DNA of 58,960 nucleotides from Bacteroidota bacterium (GTDB lineage: Bacteria; Bacteroidota; Bacteroidia; NS11-12g; UBA955). The position numbers and the translations under genes are program-made. The notes under the pieces were generated by a model. The model did not search any database, had not been told where the DNA came from, and saw only the letters and a program-made list of their open reading frames with translations. Below are positions 17,460 through 26,252 of the stretch, piece after piece. The number at the start of each line of letters is the position of its first letter. Within the stretch, counting starts at the first letter, position 1. The stretch is from assembly GCA_027490055.1 (NCBI GenBank), contig JAIXYV010000006.1, positions 1 to 58,960 on the forward strand, written 5' to 3'.

Positions 17460-17492
17460 TGAAGTTGCAATTTCGGCTTTTACCATGGATAT
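17421..17492 (-). promoter_or_regulatory. Hairpin with T-run over the archaemetzincin start (terminator or attenuator)
   Basis: On the minus strand the arms 17492-17476 and 17445-17429 pair over 17 positions with a single A.C mismatch and a 30-base loop. Seven T residues follow. The two candidate ATGs (17459, 17456) lie in the loop and an in-frame ATG (17486) lies in the left arm. It looks like an intrinsic terminator for the upstream TetR transcript placed inside the next gene. Confidence 0.6.
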
Positions 17493-17513
17493 ACCATGTA
17501 TTGGAGATTTTAA

Positions 17514-18158
17514 TTATTTACAATTGAAGGCTTTAAGTAGCATTTTTACAACCGCTTCTTTTTTAGCATTATGGTTTTCCAAATGCTGAATCTGGTTGCT
17601 AATGTTCTTCACTAATAAAGCTGACAGACCCATTGAGTTTACAAGGTCGAGCATGGTTTCAGAGAATTCATCCACTTCGTGAATGGTTTTGTTATCTGTA
17701 ATTTTTACAAGGATGCTGCTGAGGTATTTAATTTCAGACTTCTTGTAAGGGGCGTAAATTTCTTCGAAAGTGTTGTTTAGGTCAAGGATGTTTTCGCTTG
17801 ATAAACTGGTAATTTTTATCAGGTTGGTGTACACCTGAGTTCTGTTCCACAAATACTTAAGGATCTTGGCTTCGGTATCTGGCATGTCAGATAAATCTGC
17901 CTGTAATTTGTTCAGTCCAAGGGTTAGCTGATTGTTTACTACCTGAATGAATAATTCTTCTTTGTTCTTAAAATAGTAATAAAGCGCAGCCTTGTTAAAA
18001 CCGATGGCATCACCGATCTCGTCTAGTGTAGTTTTGTTGAATCCAAATTTGATAAAACACTCTGTTGATTTTTCTAGGATTTCTTTACGTCTGGAATCGT
18101 TGGTAGATGGTCTGCCAGGTTTCCTTTTCTCAATTTTATTTTCTATTGGAGTTTCCAT
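17514..18158 (-). CDS. TetR/AcrR-family transcriptional regulator
   Basis: A 214-residue DNA-binding repressor-type protein. The N-terminal region is basic (EKRKPGRPS), followed by a TetR helix-turn-helix (TLDEIGDAIGFNKAALYYYFKNKEELF, about residues 43-67) and a ligand/dimer domain of unknown specificity. I chose the ATG at 18158; the frame extends to 18188 but overlaps the promoter and repeats. It is divergent from mreB and upstream of the archaemetzincin. Direct repeats flanking its own -7 box suggest autoregulation. Confidence 0.85.
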   Translation of the reverse strand: METPIENKIEKRKPGRPSTNDSRRKEILEKSTECFIKFGFNKTTLDEIGDAIGFNKAALYYYFKNKEELFIQVVNNQLTLGLNKLQADLSDMPDTEAKILKYLWNRTQVYTNLIKITSLSSENILDLNNTFEEIYAPYKKSEIKYLSSILVKITDNKTIHEVDEFSETMLDLVNSMGLSALLVKNISNQIQHLENHNAKKEAVVKMLLKAFNCK

Positions 18159-18160
18159 TT

Positions 18161-18192
18161 TGCCAATTATCATCAAATTTAATGCCAATTAT
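18161..18192 (-). promoter_or_regulatory. TetR-gene promoter with flanking direct repeats
   Basis: The sequence TGCCAATTAT occurs at 18161-18170 and 18183-18192, 22 bp apart (two helical turns). Between the copies lies a perfect minus-strand -7 element TAAATTTG (18174-18181). This is the arrangement expected of an operator bound by the TetR protein itself. Binding by this regulator is inferred. Confidence 0.5.
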
Positions 18193-18295
18193 TAAAAAAT
18201 TACTGTGGAAGGTAAATTATTTTTTTACAATAAAAACTTAAATATTGATGAAATTATGTTTATTTTGCGTGGGCAAATAACACTTTATTTAAGAA

Positions 18296-19321
18296 ATGGG
18301 ATGGTTTAATTTTTTCACACAAGAACTGGCGATAGATCTTGGAACTGCAAACACGCTAATAATTCACAAAGATCAGGTCGTCGTTGATGAACCATCTATT
18401 ATTGCCATTGAGCGCAGTACTGGTAAAGTCATTGCTATTGGTCATGAAGCCATGCAGATGTATGGTAAAGAAAATGACAATATCAAGACAATCCGTCCTT
18501 TAAAGGATGGGGTGATTGCCGACTTCCAGGCTGCAGAGCATATGATCAGAGGGATGATTAAAAAAATCAACAAGTCTGGTAAAACATTTTCGCCACAGCT
18601 CAGAATGGTTATTTGCATTCCATCTGGTATCACTGAAGTTGAAAAGCGCGCTGTTAAAGACAGTGCTGACAGAGCGGGTGGTAAAGAAGTATACATGATT
18701 CACGAGCCAATGGCTGCTGCGGTAGGTATTGGTATTGATGTCACTGAACCAATGGGTAATATGGTGATTGATATCGGGGGTGGTACCAGTGAAATCGCAG
18801 TTATTGCGCTTGGTGGTATCGTTTGCGATCAGTCCATTCGTGTCGCCGGAGATGAGTTCAACATGGACATCTCTGAGTACATGAAACGTCAGCATAACTT
18901 ACTTTGCGGCGAAAGAACAGCAGAAAAAATAAAAATCAATGTGGGTTCTGCTCTGACAGAACTTGATACACCGCCTGAAGATTACGCCGTTTACGGTCGT
19001 GATTTGATGACAGGTATTCCGAAACAAGTGTTTGTGTCTTATTCAGAAATAGCATTAGCGCTTGATAAATCTATCGTTAAATTAGAAGAAGCAATTCTTA
19101 AAGCGCTTGAAAATACACCGCCTGAATTAGCAGCAGATATCTACCAAACCGGTATTTACCTGACTGGTGGAGGTGCATTGTTGCGCGGACTGGATAAACG
19201 TTTGGCTGCAAAAACCAAATTGCCGGTACATATTGCCGAAGATCCTCTTAGGGCCGTTGTTAGAGGAACTGGTATCGCCCTGAAAAACATTGGTAAATTT
19301 AAGTTTTTAATGAATTCCTGA
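18296..19321 (+). CDS. mreB: Rod-shape actin homologue MreB
   Basis: MreB polymerises at the inner membrane and organises the cell-wall elongation machinery. The 341-residue protein has the actin-fold phosphate loops DLGTANTLI (residues 14-22) and DIGGGTSEIAV, and the adenosine motif TGGGALLRGLD near the C-terminus. It begins with a hydrophobic stretch (MGWFNFF) typical of membrane association. It is the first gene of mreB-mreC-mreD-mrdA-rodA, spaced 3 bases or less or overlapping. A near -7 match (TTATTTTG) lies about 27 bases upstream. Confidence 0.97.
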   Translation: MGWFNFFTQELAIDLGTANTLIIHKDQVVVDEPSIIAIERSTGKVIAIGHEAMQMYGKENDNIKTIRPLKDGVIADFQAAEHMIRGMIKKINKSGKTFSPQLRMVICIPSGITEVEKRAVKDSADRAGGKEVYMIHEPMAAAVGIGIDVTEPMGNMVIDIGGGTSEIAVIALGGIVCDQSIRVAGDEFNMDISEYMKRQHNLLCGERTAEKIKINVGSALTELDTPPEDYAVYGRDLMTGIPKQVFVSYSEIALALDKSIVKLEEAILKALENTPPELAADIYQTGIYLTGGGALLRGLDKRLAAKTKLPVHIAEDPLRAVVRGTGIALKNIGKFKFLMNS

Positions 19322-19324
19322 TAA

Positions 19325-20176
19325 ATGAATTCCATATTCAAGTACCTAAGGAGCAAATTACATGTGCTGTTGTTTCTTGTGCTTGAATTGTTATGCATTA
19401 TCGCGATCTTCCGTTTCAACTCTTACCAGGCTTCCTTTTACTACAGCAACACTCGCAGTCTTAGTACAAAACTGCACGAAATGAATAGTTCGCTGTTTGA
19501 TTACTTTGCACTTTACAATAAAAATCAGGCCTTGTTCAACGAGAACCTCGAGTTGCGCAGAAGAATGAAAACCAATTACGTTTTGGAGTCGAAAGCCGTT
19601 TTTGAAGTCAATGACACTATCTACAAACAGCGCTATCGCTATTATCCTGCTCAGGTAATTACCAATTCCACCAACAAACAAAACAACTATATTACTATTA
19701 ACAGAGGCTCAAGTTCCGGACTTCAAAAGGGAATGGGTGTTTTTTGTCCTGATGGTATTGTTGGTACTATCACTGAAGTTTCAGAGAACTACGCTATCGC
19801 CTCTTCGGTGTTAAATACCAGTGGTTTTAAATTAGTGCCAAAAATCAAGGAATTGAACTATACCAAAGGTACCATTGTTTGGGATGGCAAAGATCCTAAC
19901 TATCTCGACCTGCGGGAGATTAATAAATACGAAGCACTCAAGGAAGGCTATCATATTGTTACCAGTCCGTATTCGAAAAATTATCCTGAAGATATTCCGA
20001 TTGGTACAATAGAGAAGCTCGTTAAATACCCAAAGGAAACCTATTACAGAGTTAAAGTTAAATCGGCTGTAAATTTTGGTAAAATACAGACGGTGTATGT
20101 GGTGATAGATATGTTCAAGGACGAGATTGATAAACTGGAAAAACAAGTAGAAGAAAAGGAGAAGAAAGTAAAATGA
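19325..20176 (+). CDS. mreC: Rod shape-determining protein MreC
   Basis: A 283-residue bitopic membrane protein that links MreB to the periplasmic synthesis machinery. One transmembrane segment lies at about residues 13-32, followed by a coiled coil (about 55-85) and the paired beta-barrel MreC domain (GSSSGLQKGMGVFCPDGIVG). The C-terminus is highly charged (KLEKQVEEKEKKVK). It starts 3 bases after mreB and overlaps mreD by 4. Confidence 0.93.
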   Translation: MNSIFKYLRSKLHVLLFLVLELLCIIAIFRFNSYQASFYYSNTRSLSTKLHEMNSSLFDYFALYNKNQALFNENLELRRRMKTNYVLESKAVFEVNDTIYKQRYRYYPAQVITNSTNKQNNYITINRGSSSGLQKGMGVFCPDGIVGTITEVSENYAIASSVLNTSGFKLVPKIKELNYTKGTIVWDGKDPNYLDLREINKYEALKEGYHIVTSPYSKNYPEDIPIGTIEKLVKYPKETYYRVKVKSAVNFGKIQTVYVVIDMFKDEIDKLEKQVEEKEKKVK

Positions 20177-20703
20177 TAGTATCAGTACTTAAATATCTGG
20201 GATTGTATCTCTTTGTGCTGTTAGTGCAGTTGTTCATCCTGAACAATATATTTATTGGCAGTTCTTATTCATTTCTTTTTCAGCCACAGCTCATCGTAAT
20301 GTTTTTGCTGTTATTGCCTGCCTCTATGTCTCACGAATGGTTAATTATTGTATCGTTTCTGGCTGGATTTCTCTTCGATATTTTCTTCAATTGCTGGGGG
20401 ATTCATGCATCTGTAGCGACCTTAATTGGTTTCACCAGATTTTATGCTACCAGAGAAGTTGAAACTGTTATTGCTGCCAGAGATGAGGACAACCAAATAT
20501 GGACGTCTAAAAAGGGCAGTGCCTGGAAATGGACTTACTTCCTGACCTTTATTGGACTGTATCATTTTCTCTATCTTTTGATTGAAACACATGGCAATAA
20601 TTTCTTTACACGAATGTTGCCAGCCTTTGTCAGTAGTACCGTAATGGCATTCTTACTGGTCTTGATTTTCGAGAATCTTATTTATAAACCTACTAGAAAT
20701 TAA
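20173..20703 (+). CDS. mreD: Rod shape-determining protein MreD
   Basis: A 176-residue polytopic membrane protein with about five hydrophobic segments and the Bacteroidota-type FLFDIFFNCWGIHA stretch. Sequence conservation in MreD is low, so the call rests on its size, its hydrophobicity and its place between mreC and mrdA. It overlaps mreC by 4 bases (ATGA). Confidence 0.85.
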   Translation: MIVSVLKYLGLYLFVLLVQLFILNNIFIGSSYSFLFQPQLIVMFLLLLPASMSHEWLIIVSFLAGFLFDIFFNCWGIHASVATLIGFTRFYATREVETVIAARDEDNQIWTSKKGSAWKWTYFLTFIGLYHFLYLLIETHGNNFFTRMLPAFVSSTVMAFLLVLIFENLIYKPTRN

Positions 20704-20706
20704 ACC

Positions 20707-22575
20707 ATGGAAAAAAGCAGCAGGTTATATGTTTTCCTGGGCGTACTAGTACTTGTAGGTGTTATCTTTATTACCCGTCTGTTTTTCCTGCAGATTGTTG
20801 ATACGTCCAATTATTACAAAGCACAGGCCTACGGCTCTAACGATATTACTATTTATCCTGCCAGAGGTACCATTGTCGATCGTTTCGGTCGCTTAATGGT
20901 GTATAACGATGCCAGCTACGACTTAATGGTGGTTCCTCAAAAAGCCAAAGATTTTGATAAAGTGGCACTTTGCAAGGAGCTGTTGATTGATACTGTTGAA
21001 TTTAACAAGCGACTTAAAAAAGCTGCGAAATACAATCCCCGAGAGGCTTCGGTTATTTATAAAAATCTGCCCTTTCACGTTTATACCCGTTTGCAGGAAG
21101 TACTCTATCAGTTTCCGGCATTTTATATAGAAACAAAAATCGATCGTCGTTATAACATCGATGGTGCAGCGCACTTGCTGGGGTATATGGGAGAGGTGAG
21201 TGAGAAGGAACTGGAAAACGATTGGTATTATAAACCAGGAGATATTAAAGGGATTACCGGACTTGAAAAATCGTATGAGCAATACCTTAGAGGCGTTAAA
21301 GGCAAGAAGGTAGTTTTAGTCGATAAGTTTAGCAAGCAGCAGGGTAGTTTTGCCGGAGGTAAATTTGACAGTCTGCCTTCTGCAGGTGAAAATATCATCT
21401 CTTCAATTGATCTGGATTTGCAGATTTATGCAGAGCAATTACTCGCTAATAAAATTGGCTCTATCGTCGCTATAGAGCCTTCGACGGGAGAGATTCTCTG
21501 CATTGTTAACAGTCCGAATTACGACCCTAACTTATTGGTTGGTCAGCAACGTAATAAGAACTTTAGTGCTCTGTTGTTAGATCCAAGTAAGCCATTATTT
21601 AACAGAGCGCTTAAAGCACCCTATCCTCCGGGTTCTACCTTTAAAACGGTGCAGGCTCTAATAGGCTTACAAGAAGGTGTATTAACACCTGGCACGAGAT
21701 ACCCTTGTCATGGAGGTTACCATATGGGTTCAATTACGGTTGGTTGTCACGCTCACGGTTCACCTTTGGATCTTGAGAACAGTATTGCCAAGAGTTGTAA
21801 TGCTTATTATTGTTATGTCTACAGAAGCATTTTGGACAATCCTAAATATGGTAGTGTTCAGGAAGCCTATGTTCAATGGAGTAAATATTTGAATAGTTTC
21901 GGCATTGGTATAAAGACTGGTATTGATTTACCCGAAGAATCTCCGGGTATTCTAAAGAAGCCAGCGTATTTCGAACGAGTATTTGGTAAAAACTGGCGCT
22001 CGTCTAACGTTGTCTCCATGTCTATCGGTCAGGGTGAAATAGGTTTGACGCCTTTGCAAATGGCCAATGTAGCTGCCATTTTGGCCAACAGAGGGTATTA
22101 CTACACACCACATGTGGTGCGTTCTATAGGCGATAAACACTTTATTCCGGGCGAGTTTAAAACCAAACACTATACTATGGTGAACAGCATGTATTTCGAT
22201 TCTGTGATTGCGGGTATGGCTAAGGTTTGTATACCCGGCGGAACAGCAGGAAGAACTGGCATAGAAGGCGTTGATATTTGCGGAAAGACAGGAACAGCGC
22301 AGAATCCGCATGGCGAAGATCACTCAATCTTTATTGCATTTGCTCCACGTGTGAATCCTAAAATTGCGATTTGTGTCATTGTAGAGAATGGTGGTTTTGG
22401 TGCCGATTATGCTGCGCCGATTTCAAATCTTTTGATAGAACGCTATCTGTCACCTGATCGCAAGTTGCCATCTTCAAAACCAGATATGCAGAAACGCATG
22501 CTGAATGCCAACTTAACGGGTAAAAAACTCAGTGCTTCAGATTCTTTAAAACGGGCTAATTTTATTGTTAAATAA
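20707..22575 (+). CDS. mrdA: Penicillin-binding protein 2 (elongasome transpeptidase)
   Basis: PBP2 cross-links lateral-wall peptidoglycan. The 622-residue protein has an N-terminal transmembrane anchor (about 8-28) and a pedestal domain beginning at ARGTIVDRFGR. The transpeptidase domain carries SxxK (STFK in PPGSTFKTVQ), SxN (SCN in KSCNAYYC) and KTGTAQ. The order and the direct coupling to rodA are those of the classical elongation operon. Confidence 0.96.
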   Translation: MEKSSRLYVFLGVLVLVGVIFITRLFFLQIVDTSNYYKAQAYGSNDITIYPARGTIVDRFGRLMVYNDASYDLMVVPQKAKDFDKVALCKELLIDTVEFNKRLKKAAKYNPREASVIYKNLPFHVYTRLQEVLYQFPAFYIETKIDRRYNIDGAAHLLGYMGEVSEKELENDWYYKPGDIKGITGLEKSYEQYLRGVKGKKVVLVDKFSKQQGSFAGGKFDSLPSAGENIISSIDLDLQIYAEQLLANKIGSIVAIEPSTGEILCIVNSPNYDPNLLVGQQRNKNFSALLLDPSKPLFNRALKAPYPPGSTFKTVQALIGLQEGVLTPGTRYPCHGGYHMGSITVGCHAHGSPLDLENSIAKSCNAYYCYVYRSILDNPKYGSVQEAYVQWSKYLNSFGIGIKTGIDLPEESPGILKKPAYFERVFGKNWRSSNVVSMSIGQGEIGLTPLQMANVAAILANRGYYYTPHVVRSIGDKHFIPGEFKTKHYTMVNSMYFDSVIAGMAKVCIPGGTAGRTGIEGVDICGKTGTAQNPHGEDHSIFIAFAPRVNPKIAICVIVENGGFGADYAAPISNLLIERYLSPDRKLPSSKPDMQKRMLNANLTGKKLSASDSLKRANFIVK

Positions 22576-22577
22576 CC

Positions 22578-23912
22578 TTGGAAGAGAAAATACATATCGA
22601 TTGGCTGAGTGTGATCTTATACATACTAATTGTGCTTTTTGGCGCAGTTAATATTTATTCGGCCAATAGCGGCGTGGATGAACCATTGGCGCTTGATTTT
22701 TCTAAAGAGTATGGTAAGCAAGTGATTTGGATTGGCATCAGTGCAGTGATTGTTTTCATGATTTTGCTGACCGACTTCAAGTTTTTTAACTTTTCTGCTT
22801 ATGGTATCTATGTTGTGATTATTGGTATGTTGCTGGTTTTATTAGCAACGGGTTCGTTTAATAAGGGCGCTCAGGCCTGGTTTAAAATCGGTGCATTCAA
22901 GTTGCAACCGTCAGAGTTTGCTAAGTATGCGACAGCTTTGGCGCTGGCTAAATTCCTGGGCACATTTGATATAAAATTTGAAGGGCGCAAAAATCAGTTA
23001 ATCTGCTTTGGAATTATACTCTTGCCGATGCTGCTTACCCTCTTGCAAAATGATACGGGATCGGCATTGGTGTTTGCCTGTTTTATCCTGGTATTATTTA
23101 GAGAAGGCCTTTCAGGCTGGTGGCTGATATTGGGTTTATACCTGGTGATTATATTTGTTGTCACCATCTTATATCCTTCAATTTATATTATTCTCGGCTT
23201 GCTTTTGATCGTCTCCGGATTCATTTATTTTATTAGAAAGCAGCGGCAGTTTGTCTTTGTTACCGTGTTGATTTTTGTGTCTTCCGTTGTGTATATTCTG
23301 AGTCTTGATTTTGTGTTTTCGAAAGTCTTGAAACCCCATCAGCAACAAAGGATTCTTGTGACATTAGATCAGGATGTTGATCAGTATTATCTCAAGAAAT
23401 CACAGGGATTCAGTATCTTCAAATTTGAACGCAAGAAGGATGAGAAGAAAGACAGGAAGCGCGATTACAGTTATAATGTCAGGCAGTCTAAAATCAGTAT
23501 TGGTGCAGGCAGATGGTTAGGTAACGGATTTAATAACGGCACGCAAACCAAAGCTAAACTGGTGCCAGAACAACATACCGATTTTATCTTCTGTACGGTA
23601 GGTGAAGAGTACGGTTTTGTGGGCTCATCAATTTTTCTTATAGTTTATCTGGTTTTTATAGGACGCATTTTCTTTTTAGCAGAGAGGCAGAAAAATATCT
23701 TTAGTCGCGTTTTTGGTTATAGCACTGGCGCGATTTTATTCTTCCACTTTTTTATCAATATAGGGATGGCCATAGGTGTATTGCCGGTAATCGGAATTCC
23801 TTTGCCGTTTATGAGTTACGGAGGTTCGTCGCTGATTAGTTTCAGTATGTTACTCTTCACATTTTTAAAGCTCGACGCTAACCGTGTCAACGAGATTTCG
23901 AGGCTGTACTAG
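22578..23912 (+). CDS. rodA: Peptidoglycan glycosyltransferase RodA (SEDS family)
   Basis: RodA polymerises lipid II together with PBP2. The 444-residue protein has about ten transmembrane segments and SEDS signatures: GAQAWFKIGAFKLQPSEFAK, EQHTDFIFCTVGEEYGF and GIPLPFMSYGGSS. A long charged loop (KKDEKKDRKRDYS) lies between the middle segments. The start is TTG at 22578, two bases after mrdA. The end overlaps the convergent phosphatase gene by 4 bases. Confidence 0.95.
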   Translation: MEEKIHIDWLSVILYILIVLFGAVNIYSANSGVDEPLALDFSKEYGKQVIWIGISAVIVFMILLTDFKFFNFSAYGIYVVIIGMLLVLLATGSFNKGAQAWFKIGAFKLQPSEFAKYATALALAKFLGTFDIKFEGRKNQLICFGIILLPMLLTLLQNDTGSALVFACFILVLFREGLSGWWLILGLYLVIIFVVTILYPSIYIILGLLLIVSGFIYFIRKQRQFVFVTVLIFVSSVVYILSLDFVFSKVLKPHQQQRILVTLDQDVDQYYLKKSQGFSIFKFERKKDEKKDRKRDYSYNVRQSKISIGAGRWLGNGFNNGTQTKAKLVPEQHTDFIFCTVGEEYGFVGSSIFLIVYLVFIGRIFFLAERQKNIFSRVFGYSTGAILFFHFFINIGMAIGVLPVIGIPLPFMSYGGSSLISFSMLLFTFLKLDANRVNEISRLY

Positions 23913-24565
23913 CTAAAGTCGCTTTCGAAGTGGCTGATATCATTAGCCTTTACCACATCAAAGCATTCGCCATTGTATTGCAGTTCATACAAGCATAAAT
24001 TGCTGTGATGCCATTGTTCCATTTCTTTCAGCGGCGTATTGGTTAAGAGGCACAGAAAACTTCGGATTGCTCTGCCATGCATACAGATGAGTATTTTTTC
24101 TTCTTGAGTTTTGCTCATCAATTGTTCCAAACCTCTGCTTTGTCTCTCAAACATTGCTTCTGGTGTTTCGCCACCTTCTACCGTTTCATCAAGGATACCG
24201 CTGCTCCATTTCTGTACAGTTTCATGGTAGAGTTTGGCGTTTTCGGGTTTGCTCTGAGCACCTTCCATAATGCCCCAGTTAATTTCATTTAACTCTGTCA
24301 GAGCAGTATGCGGAATACCATCATTGATAAACTGCATCACACTTTGCTGAGCCCTCTTTAATTTCGAGGTATACACATGCTGATAAGGATAGGTTTTATA
24401 ATGCTCGTAAAAACGTTTTGCCTGATCGAGTCCGGTCGCATTTAAATCGCTGTCGATACCACTTCCCTGAATGATGTTTTTAAGGTTAAAGTCTGTTTGA
24501 CCGTGTCTGATCAAATGAATGGTTTTTTGTATCTTTGTCTTTTTATTTTCAGAAATGGGTTCCAT
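23909..24565 (-). CDS. Histidine phosphatase (phosphoglycerate mutase-like)
   Basis: A 218-residue protein with the RHG motif (residues 20-22, LIRHGQTDFN), the second half-site EINWGIMEGAQ, and CMHGRAIRSFLC, marks of the histidine phosphatase superfamily. The substrate cannot be predicted; mutase, sugar-phosphatase and cofactor-phosphatase functions all occur in this group. It is divergent from the menaquinone pair, with 25 bases between start codons. Confidence 0.85.
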   Translation of the reverse strand: MEPISENKKTKIQKTIHLIRHGQTDFNLKNIIQGSGIDSDLNATGLDQAKRFYEHYKTYPYQHVYTSKLKRAQQSVMQFINDGIPHTALTELNEINWGIMEGAQSKPENAKLYHETVQKWSSGILDETVEGGETPEAMFERQSRGLEQLMSKTQEEKILICMHGRAIRSFLCLLTNTPLKEMEQWHHSNLCLYELQYNGECFDVVKANDISHFESDFS

Positions 24566-24590
24566 ATTTTACGATACCGCAAATATACAG

Positions 24591-24989
24591 ATGGATTGGC
24601 TGAATGCCTACAATAAAGATACTATGGTTGAGTATCTCGGCATAGAGTTCATAGAATTAGGGGATGATTACTTAAAGGCGCGCATGCCTGTAAACGGCCG
24701 AACAGTTCAGCCTTTAAGGATGTTGAACGGCGGTGCAAGTCTGGCCATGTCAGAATGTGTAGGCAGTATGGCCGCTAATCTGGTTTTCGACCGCAGTAAA
24801 TATGTCGCTTTGGGCTTAGACCTTAATGGCAACCATTTGCGACCAGTAATGGAAGGCAGTTGGGTGTTTGCCATAGCCAAGCCTATTCACATTGGCAATA
24901 CCACACAAGTCTGGGAAATTAAAATTGAAACAGAAGATGGTAAACTCGCTCATATCAGCAGACTGACAATGGCGGTTAAACAGCGATAA
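24591..24989 (+). CDS. Hotdog-fold thioesterase, probably DHNA-CoA thioesterase
   Basis: A 132-residue PaaI/YdiI-type hotdog protein. The family motif LNGGASLAMSE carries the likely catalytic Glu; DLNGNHLRPV and GKLAHISRLTMAV follow. It overlaps by one base (TAATG) with an isochorismate synthase gene, so hydrolysis of 1,4-dihydroxy-2-naphthoyl-CoA in menaquinone synthesis (MenI) is the best guess; this is inferred from context. I chose the ATG at 24591 because earlier starts at 24519 or 24555 would run into the divergent phosphatase gene. Confidence 0.7.
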   Translation: MDWLNAYNKDTMVEYLGIEFIELGDDYLKARMPVNGRTVQPLRMLNGGASLAMSECVGSMAANLVFDRSKYVALGLDLNGNHLRPVMEGSWVFAIAKPIHIGNTTQVWEIKIETEDGKLAHISRLTMAVKQR

Positions 24990-25948
24990 TGTCAGCGTCA
25001 CCAATAGTTTTCAGATTACCTGGTAGCAACCAGATTCAGGCATTTTATACCGACAAGGGAGATGATGTTTTCATCATACATCCATTTGATCGGCAGCAGG
25101 CAGCTATTCGATTAACAGGGTATTCAGAATCAATTGATGGAGAGAAGGCACGTGCAATCATCAATGAATGGCACTTGCCCGAATGGTCTGTAAATAATGA
25201 GCAGTCTGTATCCTACACCAAAATAGTACAGCTGGCTATTCAAGAGATCGAATCAGGTGGTTTTGACAAAGTTGTTTTAGCCAGACAGCAAGTAATAGCC
25301 TCGGAAACTAATTTTAGTGAAGTCTTTCTTACTTTAGAGGAAAAGTATCCAGACGCCTTTGTCTATGCCTTTTGTGTAGACGGTAAAGCGATGCTTGGTG
25401 CCAGTCCAGAAACCCTTTTAAGTTTAGAGAATGGACAATTAAAAACCGAAGCACTTGGAGGCACCAAAACGCACGGCGTGTATACAGAAAAAGAGCACCA
25501 GGAACATCAGCAGATTATCGACTATATCACAGAGGGTATCAGTGAACTGGATTACACCTTTCAAGTAATGCCCGTGCAAGAGAGACTTGCTGGTAAGGTA
25601 GAGCATTTAAGAAGTGAGATCAGACTAGATTCTAAGGGTATTGAAAGCGATTTACAATTGCTACAGGTATTGCATCCAACCTCTGCGGTTTGTGGCATGC
25701 CTTATGCGTCTGCGCTTAATTTCATCAAAAATAATGAGGGTTTCGACCGGGCATTTTATGCTGGTTATCTTGGTTTAGTGAAGAAAGATACTGCCTTTAA
25801 ATTCTTTGTAAATCTTCGCTGTGCCTCAGTTTACAAAGGGTTGTATCTCTTGTCAGCCGGAGCGGGCATTAACCATTTATCGGTACCAGAAGATGAGTTG
25901 GAAGAAACAAATAATAAGTTTCAAACCATTGCTCAATGCCTGAAATAA
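24989..25948 (+). CDS. menF: Isochorismate synthase
   Basis: The enzyme converts chorismate to isochorismate, the entry to menaquinone. The 319-residue protein contains the chorismate-binding signatures GGFDKVVLARQ, GASPETLLS, TEALGGTKT, LHPTSAVCGMP and LSAGAGI. It is shorter than typical MenF (about 400 residues or more), mostly at the N-terminus. The preceding hotdog gene supports menaquinone rather than siderophore synthesis. No other men genes are in the window. Confidence 0.85.
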   Translation: MSASPIVFRLPGSNQIQAFYTDKGDDVFIIHPFDRQQAAIRLTGYSESIDGEKARAIINEWHLPEWSVNNEQSVSYTKIVQLAIQEIESGGFDKVVLARQQVIASETNFSEVFLTLEEKYPDAFVYAFCVDGKAMLGASPETLLSLENGQLKTEALGGTKTHGVYTEKEHQEHQQIIDYITEGISELDYTFQVMPVQERLAGKVEHLRSEIRLDSKGIESDLQLLQVLHPTSAVCGMPYASALNFIKNNEGFDRAFYAGYLGLVKKDTAFKFFVNLRCASVYKGLYLLSAGAGINHLSVPEDELEETNNKFQTIAQCLK

Positions 25949-25950
25949 AT

Positions 25951-25958
25951 TAATTTTG
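25951..25958 (+). promoter_or_regulatory. -7 element TAATTTTG for the small DUF4834-like gene
   Basis: Perfect TAnnTTTG, three bases after the menF stop and 19 bases before the GTG at 25978. Confidence 0.55.
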
Positions 25959-25977
25959 CGGTAATAATTCTAAGTCA

Positions 25978-26187
25978 GTGTTAAAATTAATCTTCAATAT
26001 ATTTGTTGTCTATGCCATCTGGCAGTTGATTCGTATGATGTTTGCCGTTAACAAGACACAAGAGAAGTTTCACGAAAAGATGCGCGATATGGACAGAGAC
26101 ATGTCCAGACCAGAGCCTAAAGCAAATTCTAACAAGTCGAAGGACAAGAACGAAGGCGAGTACATCGACTACGAAGAAATTAAATAA
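25978..26187 (+). CDS. Small membrane protein, DUF4834-like
   Basis: A 69-residue protein with one N-terminal hydrophobic segment (about residues 3-22), a charged helical middle (RDMDRDMSRPEPK) and a C-terminal GEYIDYEEIK, a tail typical of what I recall as DUF4834 in Bacteroidota. Function unknown. The start is GTG, supported by the promoter just upstream. The gene ends before a terminator that serves the opposite strand. Confidence 0.6.
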   Translation: MLKLIFNIFVVYAIWQLIRMMFAVNKTQEKFHEKMRDMDRDMSRPEPKANSNKSKDKNEGEYIDYEEIK

Positions 26188-26205
26188 GTATTCATTAAGG
26201 GGCAT

Positions 26206-26234
26206 AAAAAAAGCCCTGCGATTAACAGGGCTTT
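26206..26234 (-). terminator. Intrinsic terminator for the DUF4468-like gene
   Basis: The stem AAAGCCCTG/CAGGGCTTT has a 7-base loop and, on the minus strand, a run of seven T after it. The plus-strand side lacks a clear T-run. Confidence 0.8.
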
Positions 26235-26252
26235 CAAGTATTGTATTGGTGA

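Noticed and set aside
17459-17486. Upstream ATG at 17486 as the main archaemetzincin start
   Set aside because: It would place a charged nine-residue extension before a clean lipoprotein signal peptide; kept only as a possible regulatory start.
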